A stretch of 64,000 bases of DNA from the NCBI RefSeq assembly GCF_000993785.3, contig NZ_CP009922.3:186001-250000 (forward strand), given 5' to 3'. Positions 43,701-53,334 of this stretch are shown here, piece by piece; position 1 is the first letter of the stretch; each line of letters begins with the position of its first letter. The notes under the pieces were generated by a model, which ran no database searches, was not told the DNA's origin, and saw nothing but the letters and a program-made list of their open reading frames with translations. Position numbers and translations under genes: made by a program. This stretch comes from Streptomyces xiamenensis (lineage in GTDB: Bacteria; Actinomycetota; Actinomycetes; Streptomycetales; Streptomycetaceae).

Positions 43701-46700
43701 AGGGCCGGCTGGAACAGCACGGGTTCACGCATGTTGCGGTACCAGTAGTCCGCGTCGAGGACCGTCGTGTCGAGCAGCTCACCGGTGACCGTGGAGTAGA
43801 AGGGGACGGTCGGGGTCCGCGGGGCCACCGGCGCGAGGATCTCCAGCAGGCGTTCACGCAGGACCTCCACCTGGGCGGAGTGTCCGGCGACGTCCGCACC
43901 GGCGATTCTGCGGGCCTTGACACCCAGATTCCCGAGCTTCGCGAACAGTTCCTCGATCGCGTCCGGTTCGCCGGACACGACGGTCACCTGTGGACCCGTC
44001 ACAGCGGCGACGGACAGCCTCTCGCCCCACTGCGGCAGCAGTTCTTTCAGCTGTCCAGCGGGCATCGGGACCGACAGCATCGCACCCTTGCCGCTCAGTT
44101 CCCCCATGAGGCGACTGCGCAGCGCCACGATCCGCATCCCGTCCCGCAGGGAGATCGCTCCTGCCACACAGGCGGCAGCGATCTCTCCCTGGGAGTGCCC
44201 GACGACCGCGGCGGGTTCGACCCCCATGGACCGCCACACGGCGGCCAGCGATACGTGTACCGCGAACAGGACGGGCTGCACCACGTCCAACCGCTTCAGC
44301 GACGGCGCACCGGAAACCTCGTGCAGGACGTCCAGGAGCGACCAGTCGGCGAACTCGGACAGCTCGGCCTCGCAGCGCGCCATCGACTCGGCGAACACCT
44401 CACTGGTCTCCAGCAGGGCTGTGGCCATGCCGGACCACTGCGATCCCTGGCCGGGGAAGACGAACACCACACCGTCGTCCCCGACGGAGGCCCGGCCGGT
44501 CACCACGCCTGGATGGGGGGTTGCGGACCGCAGCGCCATGAGTCCTTCCAGCAGTGAGTCGCGGTCCTGCCCGAGGACGACGGCCCGGTGGTCGAGGATC
44601 GAGCGGCGTTCCAGCAAAGACGCGCCGATGTCCGCGAGGTCGTCGTCGCCTGCCGCCACCGCGTCGAGCAGCCGACTGGCCTGTTCCCGCAGCGCCGACT
44701 CACTGCGCGCGGTCACCACCCAGGGGATGACAGCGGGGGATGGAGGGCGGTCGGTCCCCTGATCCGTCCTCGCGGCGTCGCCCTGCTCCATGATCACGTG
44801 GGCGTTGGTGCCGCTGAAGCCGAACGCCGAGATCCCAGCCCTGCGTGGACGCTGAGTCTCGGGCCAGGAGCGGGCTGAGGTGAGCAGTTCCACCTTGCCC
44901 GCCGACCAGTTCACATGAGGACTCGGCTCCTCCGCGTGCAGCGTCTTGGGCAGCACGCCGTGGCGCATGGCCATCACCATCTTGATCACGCCGGCGACGC
45001 CCGCGGCGTGCTGAGTGTGACCGATGTTCGACTTGATCGACCCCAGGTAGAGGGGTTCACCGGGCCGATCCGCTCCATAAGTGGCAAGCAGCGCCTCGGC
45101 CTCGATCGGGTCACCGAGCCGGGTGCCCGTGCCGTGTGCTTCGACGACATCGATGTCGGGGAAGCCCAGCCGGGCATCGGCCAGTGCGCTGCGGATCATC
45201 CGCTGCTGGGCCTGGCCGTTGGGGGCGGTCAAGCCGTTGGACGCACCGTCCTGGTTGACCGCGCTGCCTCGCAGTACGGCCAGTACCTGATGTCCGTGGC
45301 GCCGCGCGTCCGACAACCGCTCGACCAACAGCACGCCCACACCTTCGGCGAAGTCGGTACCGTCCGCGTCGGCGGAGAACGCTTTGCAGCGTCCGTCGGG
45401 GGCGAGCCCGCCCTGGCGGGAGAACTCGAGCAACGCGCCGGGCAGCGACATGACGTTCGCACCGCCGACCAGCGCGAGCGTGCACTCCCCCGCGCGCAGT
45501 GAACGGGCTGCCAGGTGAAGGGCGACCAGCGACGAGGAACACGCGGTATCCACCGTCAGCGCCGGTCCGGTCAGGCCCAGCTGGTAGGAGATACGGCCGG
45601 ACATGATGCTGGGATGGCCGCCGGTGAGCATGTGTCCTTCGACATGCCGCGGCGCGTCGTGCATCAGGGGTCCGTACGCCTGTGCCGAGGCGCCCAGGAA
45701 CACACCGGTGGCGGTGCCCCGTACCGAGTCGACAGGGATACCGGCTCGCTCAAAGGTCTCCCAGGCGGTTTCCAGCAGCAACCGCTGCTGTGGTTCCATG
45801 GCGAGCGCTTCTCGCGGCGATATGCCGAAGAAGCCGGCGTCGAACCCTCCCGCGTCGTGCAGGAATCCGCCCTGACGGGTGTAGGTCTTCCCGGAACTGC
45901 TCGGATCGGCGTCGAAGAGCGCTTCCATGTCCCAGCCCCGGTTGTCCGGGAAGGGCGCGATGGCGTCCGTTCCTTCGGCGACGAGCTGCCACAGCTGTTC
46001 CGGCGATGACACACCGCCGGGATAGCGGCAGGCCATGCCGATGACGGCGATCGGCTCGTCGGGCTCGCCCTTCGTTTCCGCTGGGGCGGCCTCCGTAGTC
46101 GGGGCCTCCAGCGAGGTCAGCCTGTCGACCACGGCGAGGGCGGTGGGTGCGTCGTAGGCAATCGTGACCGGCAGTGGAACACCCGTAGCGGCCTGCAGCT
46201 TAGCGTGCAGCTCCACGGCGGTCAGCGAGGTCAGCCCGAGGTCGATGAAGCTGGTGGCAGGGTCGAGCGCGCCGGGCGTGTCATAGCCGAGCACGGTCGC
46301 GACCGCGCCTCGGACCACATTGAGCAGCAGTCGGTGAAGCTCGACACCGGAGGCGTCCCCTACCAAGGCACGCAGTTGTGGCGACCTTCCCTCCGCCGCT
46401 TCCGGCGCTGTTTCCTGTCCTGCTTCTTGTGCCGGTTCCGGCTGCTCGCCCGTTGCCGCCCCCTCCGTGAGTGCCAGCCAGAACCTCTGTCGCCGGAAGG
46501 AGTACGGCGGCAGGTCCACCACCCGGGCGTCCCCGGTCGGCGCGGCCAGGTCGACGTCGTGTCCCCGGCAGAACAACTGGGCTATGGCCGCAACCGCTGT
46601 GGCGTCCTCACGACGGTCCGCGCGCAACAACGGCACCGCGCTGACGTCGGTCGAGCCGGCGTTCGCCTCCACCACCATGGGGGTGAGCGCCGCGTCCGGA

Positions 46701-49700
46701 CCGGCCTCCAGGAACGTGGTGACGCCCAGGCCGGTCAGCGTCGCGATCGCGTCCGAGAAACGTACGGTGCCCCGTGCGTGCCGGACCCAGTACTCGGGGC
46801 TGCGCAGTTCGTCGGCGGTGGCGACGGAACCCGTAAGCATGGACACGATGGGGAGACGTGGCTCGCCGAACCGCAGGCCCGCCACGACCTCCCGGAAGCG
46901 CTCCAGAACCGGGTCCATCAGGGGGGAGTGGAAGGCATGGCTCACGTGCAACCGCTTCGACCTGCGGCCGGGAAACCGGGATACCAGGGAAGTGACCTCG
47001 TCCTCGGCCCCGGAGATCACCACGGAGGTGGGGCTGTTGACGGCGGCGATACCGACACCGCTGGTGAGGAACGGTTCGACCTCGGCCTCGGACGCCTGGA
47101 GAGCGACCATGGCCCCGCCTGCGGGCAACTCCTGCATCAGCCGCCCGCGGGCTGTCACCAGGGTGGCCGCGTCGCTGAGCGAGAAGACACCGGCGACATG
47201 GGCCGCGGCAATCTCACCGATCGAGTGGCCCGCCAGGTAGTCCGGTTGTACGCCCCATGACTGCAACAACCGGAAGAGAGCCACTTCCAGTGCGAACACT
47301 GCCGGCTGGGTGAACTCGGTGCGGTTCAGCGCGGCCTCGTCGTCACCGTCGATGACATGCCGCACCGGTTGGTCGAACAGGTCGCGGACCTTCTGGAACT
47401 CTTGAGCGAAATAGGGGAACTCGCGCGCCAGTTCGCGTCCCATGGCCACCCGCTGGGAGCCCTGGCCGGTGAAGAGCACTACCAACTTGCCCGTGCCGGT
47501 ACGCTTCCCGTCCCCGGTGTCCTCGGCGAGGGCCCGCAGACCCTGCAGCAGTTGCTCACGCCTGGCGCCGGTCACCGACGCCCGGTGGGACAGCGCTGTC
47601 CTCGTGGTCGCCAGGGACAGTGCGATGTCCTCGGGCTGCCAGTCGTCACGGTGGGAAAGATCGCTGTGCAGCCGGAGCGCCTGGGTCCGCAGCGCCGCGG
47701 CGTCGGTTCCGGACAGAACCCAGGCGACGTATCGGTCGTCCCTGGTGACGGACGCCGCGAGAGGGGTCTCCGGGGCCTGCTCGACGATGACGTGCGCATT
47801 GGTGCCGCTGATCCCGAACGAGGAGACGGCGGCGCGACGAGCACGGTCGTTCTCCGGCCACGGACGCGTGCGGGTGAGCAGTTCCGCGTTGCCCTGTGCC
47901 CATTGCACACGCGGCGTCGGCTCGGTGATGTGGAGAGTCCTCGGCAGTGTGCCGTGACGCAGGGCCATGACCATCTTGATCACGCCGGCGACACCGGCAG
48001 CAGCCTGGGCATGACCGAGGTTCGACTTGAGTGTGCCCACCAGCAGAGGACGGTCCTCGGGCCGCCCCTGGCCGTACACGGCCAGCAACGCTTCGGCCTC
48101 GATGGGGTCGCCGAGCGTGGTTCCGGTGCCGTGTGCTTCCACGGCGTCCACCTCGGAGGGTGCGAGCCGCGCATCAGCCAGGGCGCGTCGGATCAGACGC
48201 TGCTGTGCCGCGCCGCTGGGGGCGGTCAGCCCGTTGGACGCGCCGTCCTGGTTCACCGCGCTGCCCCGCAGCACGGCCAGTACCGGGTGCCCGTGACGAC
48301 GCGCGTCCGACAACCGCTCGACCAACAGCATGCCCACGCCCTCGCTCCACACCGTGCCGTCGGCATCTGCGGAGAACGCCTTGCAGCGCCCGTCGGGAGC
48401 CAGCCCGCCCTGACGGGAGAACTCGAGGAACATGCCCGGAGAGGACATCACGGTGGCGCCGCCGGCCAGGGCGAGGTCGCACTCGCCCGCGTGCAACGCC
48501 CGGGCGGCCAGGTGCAGTGCCACCAGCGACGACGAGCAGGCCGTGTCGACGGTCAGCGCGGGCCCGTGCAGGCCCAGCTGATAGGCGATCCGACCGGACA
48601 TCACGCTCGCGCTGGTGCCCGTCAGCAACTGGCCCCCGACGTGCTCCGGCGCGTCGTACAGGCTTGACCCGTACTCCATGTCGGTGCCGCCGATGAAGAC
48701 ACCGGTCTCGGTCCCCCGCAGCGTGGCGGGTGCGACCCGGGCGGTTTCGACGGCCTGCCAAGCGGTCTCCAACAGCAGCCGCTGCTGGGGATCCATGGCG
48801 AGCGCTTCCCTCGGCGAGATGGAGAAGAAGCCGGCGTCGAATCCGGCGGCGTCGTCCAGGAAGCCACCGTGGCGGACGTAGGAGGTGCCGGGGTGTTGCG
48901 GGTCGGGATGATAGAGCGTCTCCAGATCCCAGCCGCGGTCGTCCGGGAACGGGGTGATGGCGTCGGTCTCCTCGATGACCAGACTCCACAGGTCCTCCGG
49001 GGAGTTGATTCCGCCCGGAAACCGGCACCCCATACCGATGATCGCGATCGGCTCGCTGTCCTGCCGTTCCCTCACCGGGTCGTTCCCCGTGTCGTCCGGG
49101 GATGGGGACAGCACTTGCTGCAGATGCGCGGCCAGCCGTTCCACCGTGGGATGGTCGAAGAGCAACCCGGTGGGCAGGGCGAGACCGGTCAGGGCGCTGA
49201 GTGCGTCGCGCAGTTCGACGCCGGTCATGGAGTCCAGCCCCAGGTCGGCGAAGGGAACGTTCCGGTCCACGAGCGCGGGATCCGCGTACCCGAGGGCGGT
49301 GGCGACCTGGGCTCCGACGGCATCGCTCAGCTCGCGCACCGTGCGTACGGTGCGCGGGGCGTCCTCGCTTCGCTTGTGCGGCGCGAAGAGGTCACGGTCC
49401 GACTCGGTCCGCTGCTCAGGCTGGGAAACGCGTGCGCCATCGAGCCAGTACCCCTCTCGCTGGAAGGCGTACGTGGGTAGGTCGGCACGACGCGGACGAT
49501 CGAACAGACCGTCCCAGTGGACATCCACGCCACGGCAGAAGAGTCTGGCCACGGCCGTCATCAGCGCAACGGCTTCCGGCTTGCCGACCCGCAGTGAGGC
49601 CACTGCCGCCAGTTCGCCCGACGACTCGGCGATCATGGGCGTCAGCGCCGCGTCGGGACCCAATTCCAGCGCGGTCCTCACGCCGAAGTCGCGCAGTGTG

Positions 49701-52021
49701 TGGACCACATCGCGGAAACGCACCGCCAGGCGTGCGTGGCGCACCCAGTAGTCGGGAGAACCCCATTCCCTCTCGGTGGCCACCTGTCCCGTCACTCCGG
49801 ACACCAGAGGGATCTCCGGGTCACGGAAGTCGATCTCGTCAGCCACGGCGGCGAAATCTGCCAGCATCGGCTCGATGAGGGGTGAGTGGAAGGCATGGCT
49901 GACCGGAAGCCGCTTGATGCGGCCCCCGGCGGCACGCACCTGCTCGGCCACCCGCCCGACCGCGGCTTCGGCGCCACTGATCACCAGCGACGAGGGCCCG
50001 TTCACCGCCGCGATGCTGACCTCCGCCTCGTCGGCGAGCAGCGCTGTGACCTCGGACTCGGTGGCCTCGAGCGCCGTCATCGCGCCGCCAGGCGGAAGGG
50101 CCTGCATCAATGTCCCACGTGCTGCGACCAGCCGTACGGCGTCGGGCAGACTCAGCACACCTGCGACGTGTGCGGCGGTCAGCTCTCCGAGCGAGTGACC
50201 CGCGACAGCGTCCGGGCGCACCCCCCACGACCGCACCAACCGGAAGAGAGCCACTTCGGTCGCGAACAGCGCCGGTTGTGCCCACCCGGTCGGGTCGAGG
50301 TCGTCGCCGCTGAGGATCATGTCGCGCAGCGGCCGGTCGAGCCATCGGTCGAAGTGCGCGCACACCTCGTCCAAGGCCTCGGCGTACTGGGGGAACACCT
50401 CGTACAGCTGGGCTCCCATGCGGGGATGCTGGGCGCCTTGACCAGTGAACAGGAAGGCGAGGCCACCGGAGCCGGCCTCGCCGGTCATCACCGAGGGATG
50501 CGATCGCTGCCCGGCGACGGCATCGAGGCCGAACCGCAGGTCGGGCAGGGTGGCGCCCAGCACGACGGCGCGATGGCGGAATGCGGTACGGCTGTGAGCC
50601 AGGGACCACGCCACGTCGTCCGGTGGAGCGTCGAGATGCCCGGACAAGGCCACGGCCTGGGCACGCAGAGCAGCGGGTGTGTGACCCGACAGGACCCAGG
50701 GCAGCACGGGGGACACGCGCCGCGCCGCACGTTCGGGATCGTGCGCGGAAGGGTGAGAACCAAGGACCACGTGACAGTTGGCGCCCACCATGCCGAAGGA
50801 ACTCACGCCGGCGAGCACCTGCCCACCTTGCGGGTCCCACGTCCGCAGCTCGCGCTGGACCGCGAGCTTGAGCCGGTCGAGCGGGATGTCCGACGGCGGC
50901 GCTTCGAAGTTCAGACTGGGCACCCAGGCCCGGTGGTGCAGGCAGAGCGCAACCTTGATGAGCCCGGCGATGCCGGCAGCACTCTCCAGATGCCCCACGT
51001 TCGTCTTGACCGAACCGACCGCCAGCGGCGTCTCACCGCGGCCAGGACCGAACACGGCTCCCAGCGCCGCCGCCTCGACGGGGTCGCCCACACGGGTACC
51101 GGTGCCGTGCAGCTCGACGTACTGCACGCCTGCGGGGTCCACACCGGCGCGCCGGTAGGCCGCCCTGAGCACCGCGCCCTGCGCCTCGACACTGGGAGTG
51201 GTCAAAGTGCCGGCCGAGCCACTGTTCATGGCGCTGCCGTGGACGACACAGTAAATCCGGTCCCCGTCGGCCACGGCCTGCCGGAAGGGCTTCAGCAGGA
51301 CCGCCCCTCCACCCTCACCTCGGACGTAGCCATTGGCCCGTGCGTCGAAGGTGTGACACTCGCCATCCGGCGAGATCGCTCCCCATCGTGCAGAGATGGC
51401 CGAACTCTGGTGCAGTAAAGCCAGGTTGACCCCGCCCGCGATGGCGAGGCTCGACTCCCCCCGCAACAGGCTCTCGGTGGCGAGATGCACCGCCACCAGT
51501 GAGGAGGACTGACCGCTGTCGACCACCATGCTCGGGCCGTGAGAGCCCAGCACGTACGACAGGCGGTTGGCTATCGCGCTGCGATGTATGCCGGTCATCG
51601 TGTGCTGCGAGGTGAGCGTGTCATCCGAGTACGCCAGATGGGCGTAGTCGTCCCACATGGCCCCCACGAACACACCCAGCGCGGTGTCCCGTACGGACCC
51701 GGGCACGACACCGGCGTCCTCCAGGACCTCCCAGCCCAGTTCGAGGAAGAGCCGCTGCTGCGGGTCCATCGCCGCCGCCTCGCGCGGCGATATGCCGAAG
51801 AAGCCGGGATCGAACCGGTCGACATCGTCGAGTACACCACCCCGGAGAGCCGAGGACCGCTTACCGGTCCCCGGCCGACCCGTACCCCACCGATCGGGAG
51901 GGGCACTGGTGATCCCGCTTTCCCCGTTGCGGAGCAGACGCCACAAGGCCTCCGGTGTCGATGCCTGTGGAAGGCGGCATGCCATCCCCACCACGGCAAC
52001 GCCGTCGTCTATGTCACTCAT
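40745..52021 (-). CDS. Modular type I polyketide synthase: KSQ-AT-ACP, KS-AT-ACP, KS-AT-DH(inactive)-KR-ACP
   Basis: The product is about 3758 aa; the ATG is preceded by GAGGAG, 7 bases away. Loading module: KSQ (~10-430) with Gln171 replacing the Cys (DSGQSSS), AT with SHAFHSP (malonyl type), ACP Ser931. It should decarboxylate malonyl to an acetyl starter. Module 1: KS Cys1162, AT with SHAFHSP (malonyl), ACP Ser1932, no reductive domain, so the beta-ketone stays. Module 2: KS Cys2161, AT Ser2610 with DVAGHSAQ at ~2710-2717 (VAGH, ethylmalonyl-like), a DH (~2865-3120) whose catalytic His is lost (Glu2915 in LIGEVRGE), KR with GGTGGLG and catalytic Ser/Tyr (VYSSVAG, GNYAAANAF), ACP Ser3661. 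The KR has LAD where B-type KRs have LDD. Expected triketide: 2-alkyl-3-hydroxy-5-oxohexanoyl-ACP. Confidence 0.95.
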   Translation of the reverse strand: MSDIDDGVAVVGMACRLPQASTPEALWRLLRNGESGITSAPPDRWGTGRPGTGKRSSALRGGVLDDVDRFDPGFFGISPREAAAMDPQQRLFLELGWEVLEDAGVVPGSVRDTALGVFVGAMWDDYAHLAYSDDTLTSQHTMTGIHRSAIANRLSYVLGSHGPSMVVDSGQSSSLVAVHLATESLLRGESSLAIAGGVNLALLHQSSAISARWGAISPDGECHTFDARANGYVRGEGGGAVLLKPFRQAVADGDRIYCVVHGSAMNSGSAGTLTTPSVEAQGAVLRAAYRRAGVDPAGVQYVELHGTGTRVGDPVEAAALGAVFGPGRGETPLAVGSVKTNVGHLESAAGIAGLIKVALCLHHRAWVPSLNFEAPPSDIPLDRLKLAVQRELRTWDPQGGQVLAGVSSFGMVGANCHVVLGSHPSAHDPERAARRVSPVLPWVLSGHTPAALRAQAVALSGHLDAPPDDVAWSLAHSRTAFRHRAVVLGATLPDLRFGLDAVAGQRSHPSVMTGEAGSGGLAFLFTGQGAQHPRMGAQLYEVFPQYAEALDEVCAHFDRWLDRPLRDMILSGDDLDPTGWAQPALFATEVALFRLVRSWGVRPDAVAGHSLGELTAAHVAGVLSLPDAVRLVAARGTLMQALPPGGAMTALEATESEVTALLADEAEVSIAAVNGPSSLVISGAEAAVGRVAEQVRAAGGRIKRLPVSHAFHSPLIEPMLADFAAVADEIDFRDPEIPLVSGVTGQVATEREWGSPDYWVRHARLAVRFRDVVHTLRDFGVRTALELGPDAALTPMIAESSGELAAVASLRVGKPEAVALMTAVARLFCRGVDVHWDGLFDRPRRADLPTYAFQREGYWLDGARVSQPEQRTESDRDLFAPHKRSEDAPRTVRTVRELSDAVGAQVATALGYADPALVDRNVPFADLGLDSMTGVELRDALSALTGLALPTGLLFDHPTVERLAAHLQQVLSPSPDDTGNDPVRERQDSEPIAIIGMGCRFPGGINSPEDLWSLVIEETDAITPFPDDRGWDLETLYHPDPQHPGTSYVRHGGFLDDAAGFDAGFFSISPREALAMDPQQRLLLETAWQAVETARVAPATLRGTETGVFIGGTDMEYGSSLYDAPEHVGGQLLTGTSASVMSGRIAYQLGLHGPALTVDTACSSSLVALHLAARALHAGECDLALAGGATVMSSPGMFLEFSRQGGLAPDGRCKAFSADADGTVWSEGVGMLLVERLSDARRHGHPVLAVLRGSAVNQDGASNGLTAPSGAAQQRLIRRALADARLAPSEVDAVEAHGTGTTLGDPIEAEALLAVYGQGRPEDRPLLVGTLKSNLGHAQAAAGVAGVIKMVMALRHGTLPRTLHITEPTPRVQWAQGNAELLTRTRPWPENDRARRAAVSSFGISGTNAHVIVEQAPETPLAASVTRDDRYVAWVLSGTDAAALRTQALRLHSDLSHRDDWQPEDIALSLATTRTALSHRASVTGARREQLLQGLRALAEDTGDGKRTGTGKLVVLFTGQGSQRVAMGRELAREFPYFAQEFQKVRDLFDQPVRHVIDGDDEAALNRTEFTQPAVFALEVALFRLLQSWGVQPDYLAGHSIGEIAAAHVAGVFSLSDAATLVTARGRLMQELPAGGAMVALQASEAEVEPFLTSGVGIAAVNSPTSVVISGAEDEVTSLVSRFPGRRSKRLHVSHAFHSPLMDPVLERFREVVAGLRFGEPRLPIVSMLTGSVATADELRSPEYWVRHARGTVRFSDAIATLTGLGVTTFLEAGPDAALTPMVVEANAGSTDVSAVPLLRADRREDATAVAAIAQLFCRGHDVDLAAPTGDARVVDLPPYSFRRQRFWLALTEGAATGEQPEPAQEAGQETAPEAAEGRSPQLRALVGDASGVELHRLLLNVVRGAVATVLGYDTPGALDPATSFIDLGLTSLTAVELHAKLQAATGVPLPVTIAYDAPTALAVVDRLTSLEAPTTEAAPAETKGEPDEPIAVIGMACRYPGGVSSPEQLWQLVAEGTDAIAPFPDNRGWDMEALFDADPSSSGKTYTRQGGFLHDAGGFDAGFFGISPREALAMEPQQRLLLETAWETFERAGIPVDSVRGTATGVFLGASAQAYGPLMHDAPRHVEGHMLTGGHPSIMSGRISYQLGLTGPALTVDTACSSSLVALHLAARSLRAGECTLALVGGANVMSLPGALLEFSRQGGLAPDGRCKAFSADADGTDFAEGVGVLLVERLSDARRHGHQVLAVLRGSAVNQDGASNGLTAPNGQAQQRMIRSALADARLGFPDIDVVEAHGTGTRLGDPIEAEALLATYGADRPGEPLYLGSIKSNIGHTQHAAGVAGVIKMVMAMRHGVLPKTLHAEEPSPHVNWSAGKVELLTSARSWPETQRPRRAGISAFGFSGTNAHVIMEQGDAARTDQGTDRPPSPAVIPWVVTARSESALREQASRLLDAVAAGDDDLADIGASLLERRSILDHRAVVLGQDRDSLLEGLMALRSATPHPGVVTGRASVGDDGVVFVFPGQGSQWSGMATALLETSEVFAESMARCEAELSEFADWSLLDVLHEVSGAPSLKRLDVVQPVLFAVHVSLAAVWRSMGVEPAAVVGHSQGEIAAACVAGAISLRDGMRIVALRSRLMGELSGKGAMLSVPMPAGQLKELLPQWGERLSVAAVTGPQVTVVSGEPDAIEELFAKLGNLGVKARRIAGADVAGHSAQVEVLRERLLEILAPVAPRTPTVPFYSTVTGELLDTTVLDADYWYRNMREPVLFQPALEALARRHHRVFLEVSAHPVLTMGVQETVEQTGGEVMATGSLRRDHGGLDQFLSSVATLFVNGVTVDWSALLRGAATVELPTYAFQHEWFWLTAAAGTGDRAGAVSTGARHPLDAAVDLADGRGALLTGRMSAASQPWLIGEVRGERAVVPGAFITDWVVQAGDHVGLRKVDSLMIGAPLLMPETGAISVQVSAGPADEFGRREVTVHSRPDDGGDLPWTRHAVAILSEHPARAESLTEWPPSGAVDMDVEQLYRDLEAAGHRFEPAARGIRRLWRAREELFAEVALRDDSVAGDVTGFPLHPLLLDAATHPLLDEERAAVVSWSGLSVLSEGARTVRVRLTPGPDGAALLLADASGAPVAVAEKVCVGPVAQDAPRVTDAGVRESLYNLDWKRIPVDLHVTMDHGWSTLLPPELPHAATWPLTGHPDLGSLAAGGIPEVILLPLTGTAGLDVPAETHDLVQSVLALLQAWLADERFEHTRLVIVTSGAGPTVRDSRQVALGAVWGLVRTAQSENPNRFVLVDLDDVTRAQAVLPQLLATGESQIALRGDAALVPRLAREHAETDPAVTWDGSGTVLITGGTGGLGALAARHLVDEHGVRDLLLVSRRGPESPGADRLRSDLERRGARVRVARCDVTDRAQLASLLATVPDTAPLSAVVHTAGVLADGILNSLTPDQVAAVLRPKVDAAWALHDLTSDLDLSAFVVYSSVAGVLGNAGQGNYAAANAFMDALATYRYTAGLPATSLAWGLWGTESGMGSHLSAADFRRIADTGVKPLDAELGMRLFDTAVASGQALHVPAVFDLETLRNDGDTPSPVLRGLVGAGPRRQASDGNEEAGLVEKLAGLPADEQERVLLSFVQHHVADVLGLATPASVKASGPLRDLGFDSLTAVTLRNRLKASTALTLPVTLVFDHPTPSSLARFLHRELVPDSAPRAAVVEGQAAGLMDAVAAEGTPQTASLDDLDGASLLRLAARQSSARSGGDK

Positions 52022-53142
52022 GGTCACACTCCTCTTGCACGCGCGACGACTCGGTCGGCTTCGGGAAACTATGGGGATGTGGCAGCGAGGAAGGGGCGGG
52101 CGTCACAGACACCATGGCTTTCATCAGGGACTTCCGGTGATGTCCTGGCGTCAGGGCGGAGACCGGTCGGGCACGGCCACGGATGCGTGAGGGTCTTCCG
52201 CGACGTCTTCCACGGCCGCTCCTTCATCACGACCCTGACACAGCGCCACTGGTGCAGACAGGGACTGTCGGGTCCAGGGTGAGCGCTGGACAAGATTCGG
52301 CAGTCCATGGGTCGGTACCGAACCACCTCGCTCCCCCGGTACCCCTCGGCGTCCGGCCCGGGCCGAATTCGCAAGGTGACACGTCCCCGTAGGAGGTACA
52401 CGCCGGGCGGAGGTTTACGACGGCTTCAACCAGGCGTTGGATACGGCGAGTCAGATGCCGTGACCGAGATGCTGGTTCCGACGGTCAGACAGCGAAACGG
52501 CGACATCGGCGTCCGCCCCGCCGAGAAGCGGGAAAGCGGATGGCGGAGGACGAGGAAGACTTCCGCCGGATCAGCTCGGCGCAGTCGAAGCGCTGGGCGA
52601 CCTGCTGGGTGGAGGGTGACGTCGGTTCGCGGCGACCAGAGGACGGCCGACGCGTCGATTCCCTCGGCGCCGGGTGGCGTGGCCGTGCCCTGTCCGCCTG
52701 CGGCCAGGCGATCGGGGGCTGTCCAGACCTACTTGCTCGCCCGTTACCGCGGTCCGCCCCGGCGGTGGAGCCGGCATCCGAAGCATCTTCACCCGAGGCC
52801 CACCGGTCGCTGTTCCGGCCGAAGGGGGGATCGGCAGACCGTGGCTACCCCGGCCCGCGGCCAGTAGAAAAGAAGTGGGGCCCGTCGAGTCCCTCATGGC
52901 CGGCTCAGTCGGCAGAGTCCTGTCCGACAGTGTCGCCAACCCGCCCTCCGACCCTCGGCGCCGGCGATCGGTGCTCGCGCAATGCGGTCGGCACGGCTGC
53001 GCCGGCCAGTGCCGGCCCGGAACAAGCTGTGAGCAAGCCCGGGTCCTCAGTGCGCCAGGACACCTCCCTCTCCCCCGGAACAGCAATCACCGCCCCGGCC
53101 GCTCCCGCCCGCGAAAGGCAAACGACAGCGAAGGAACCCTGC
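52022..53142. other. 1.1-kb divergent intergenic region upstream of the PKS and FAAL units
   Basis: No frame on either strand has recognisable protein features or a ribosome-binding site with coherent codon bias. It must contain the divergent promoters of the PKS genes (leftward) and of the short peptide/FAAL/KAS III unit (rightward). No clear operator palindrome was found. Its length is unusual for a gene-dense cluster and suggests a deleted gene or a long regulatory leader. Confidence 0.5.
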
Positions 53143-53238
53143 ATGGACGATCAGACAAGCACCGTACCGACACGCAGAACCGGGCCGGTCTCCGCTACGG
53201 ACGTGCATCAGATCTCCCACTGCCGGAGCTGCTGCTGA
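53143..53238 (+). CDS. 31-aa peptide with Cys-rich C-terminus (possible RiPP-like precursor or leader peptide)
   Basis: The ATG has GAAGGAA 6 bases upstream, a good ribosome-binding site. The peptide starts MDDQTSTVPTRRTG and ends DVHQISHCRSCC at TGA, so three of the last five residues are Cys. It lies 96 bases upstream of the acyl-AMP ligase gene on the same strand, at the front of the rightward unit of the polyketide locus. It could be a ribosomal peptide precursor, a cysteine-sensing leader peptide acting on the downstream genes, or a chance ORF. No modifying enzyme (YcaO, radical SAM, LanB) is adjacent, which weakens the first idea. Confidence 0.5.
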   Translation: MDDQTSTVPTRRTGPVSATDVHQISHCRSCC

Positions 53239-53334
53239 CAGTGACGATGCCCCTCTCCGCTCGCCCCGCCTCCCCCACAGCCACCTCATACCCGCCCGAG
53301 ACAGGCGCCAGGACCGACAAGGAGACCTGACAGC

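Noticed and set aside
40745..52021. Long internal DNA repeats as a mobile or assembly repeat
   Set aside because: The repeated blocks are the homologous KS and AT domains of the PKS modules, which is normal; only the shortened AT of the next gene could reflect collapse and is noted as a finding.
52571..53086. Minus-strand frame of 171 codons in the divergent PKS/FAAL region
   Set aside because: Arg/Pro/Gly-rich composition, no ribosome-binding site and no family pattern; looks like a G+C-driven shadow.
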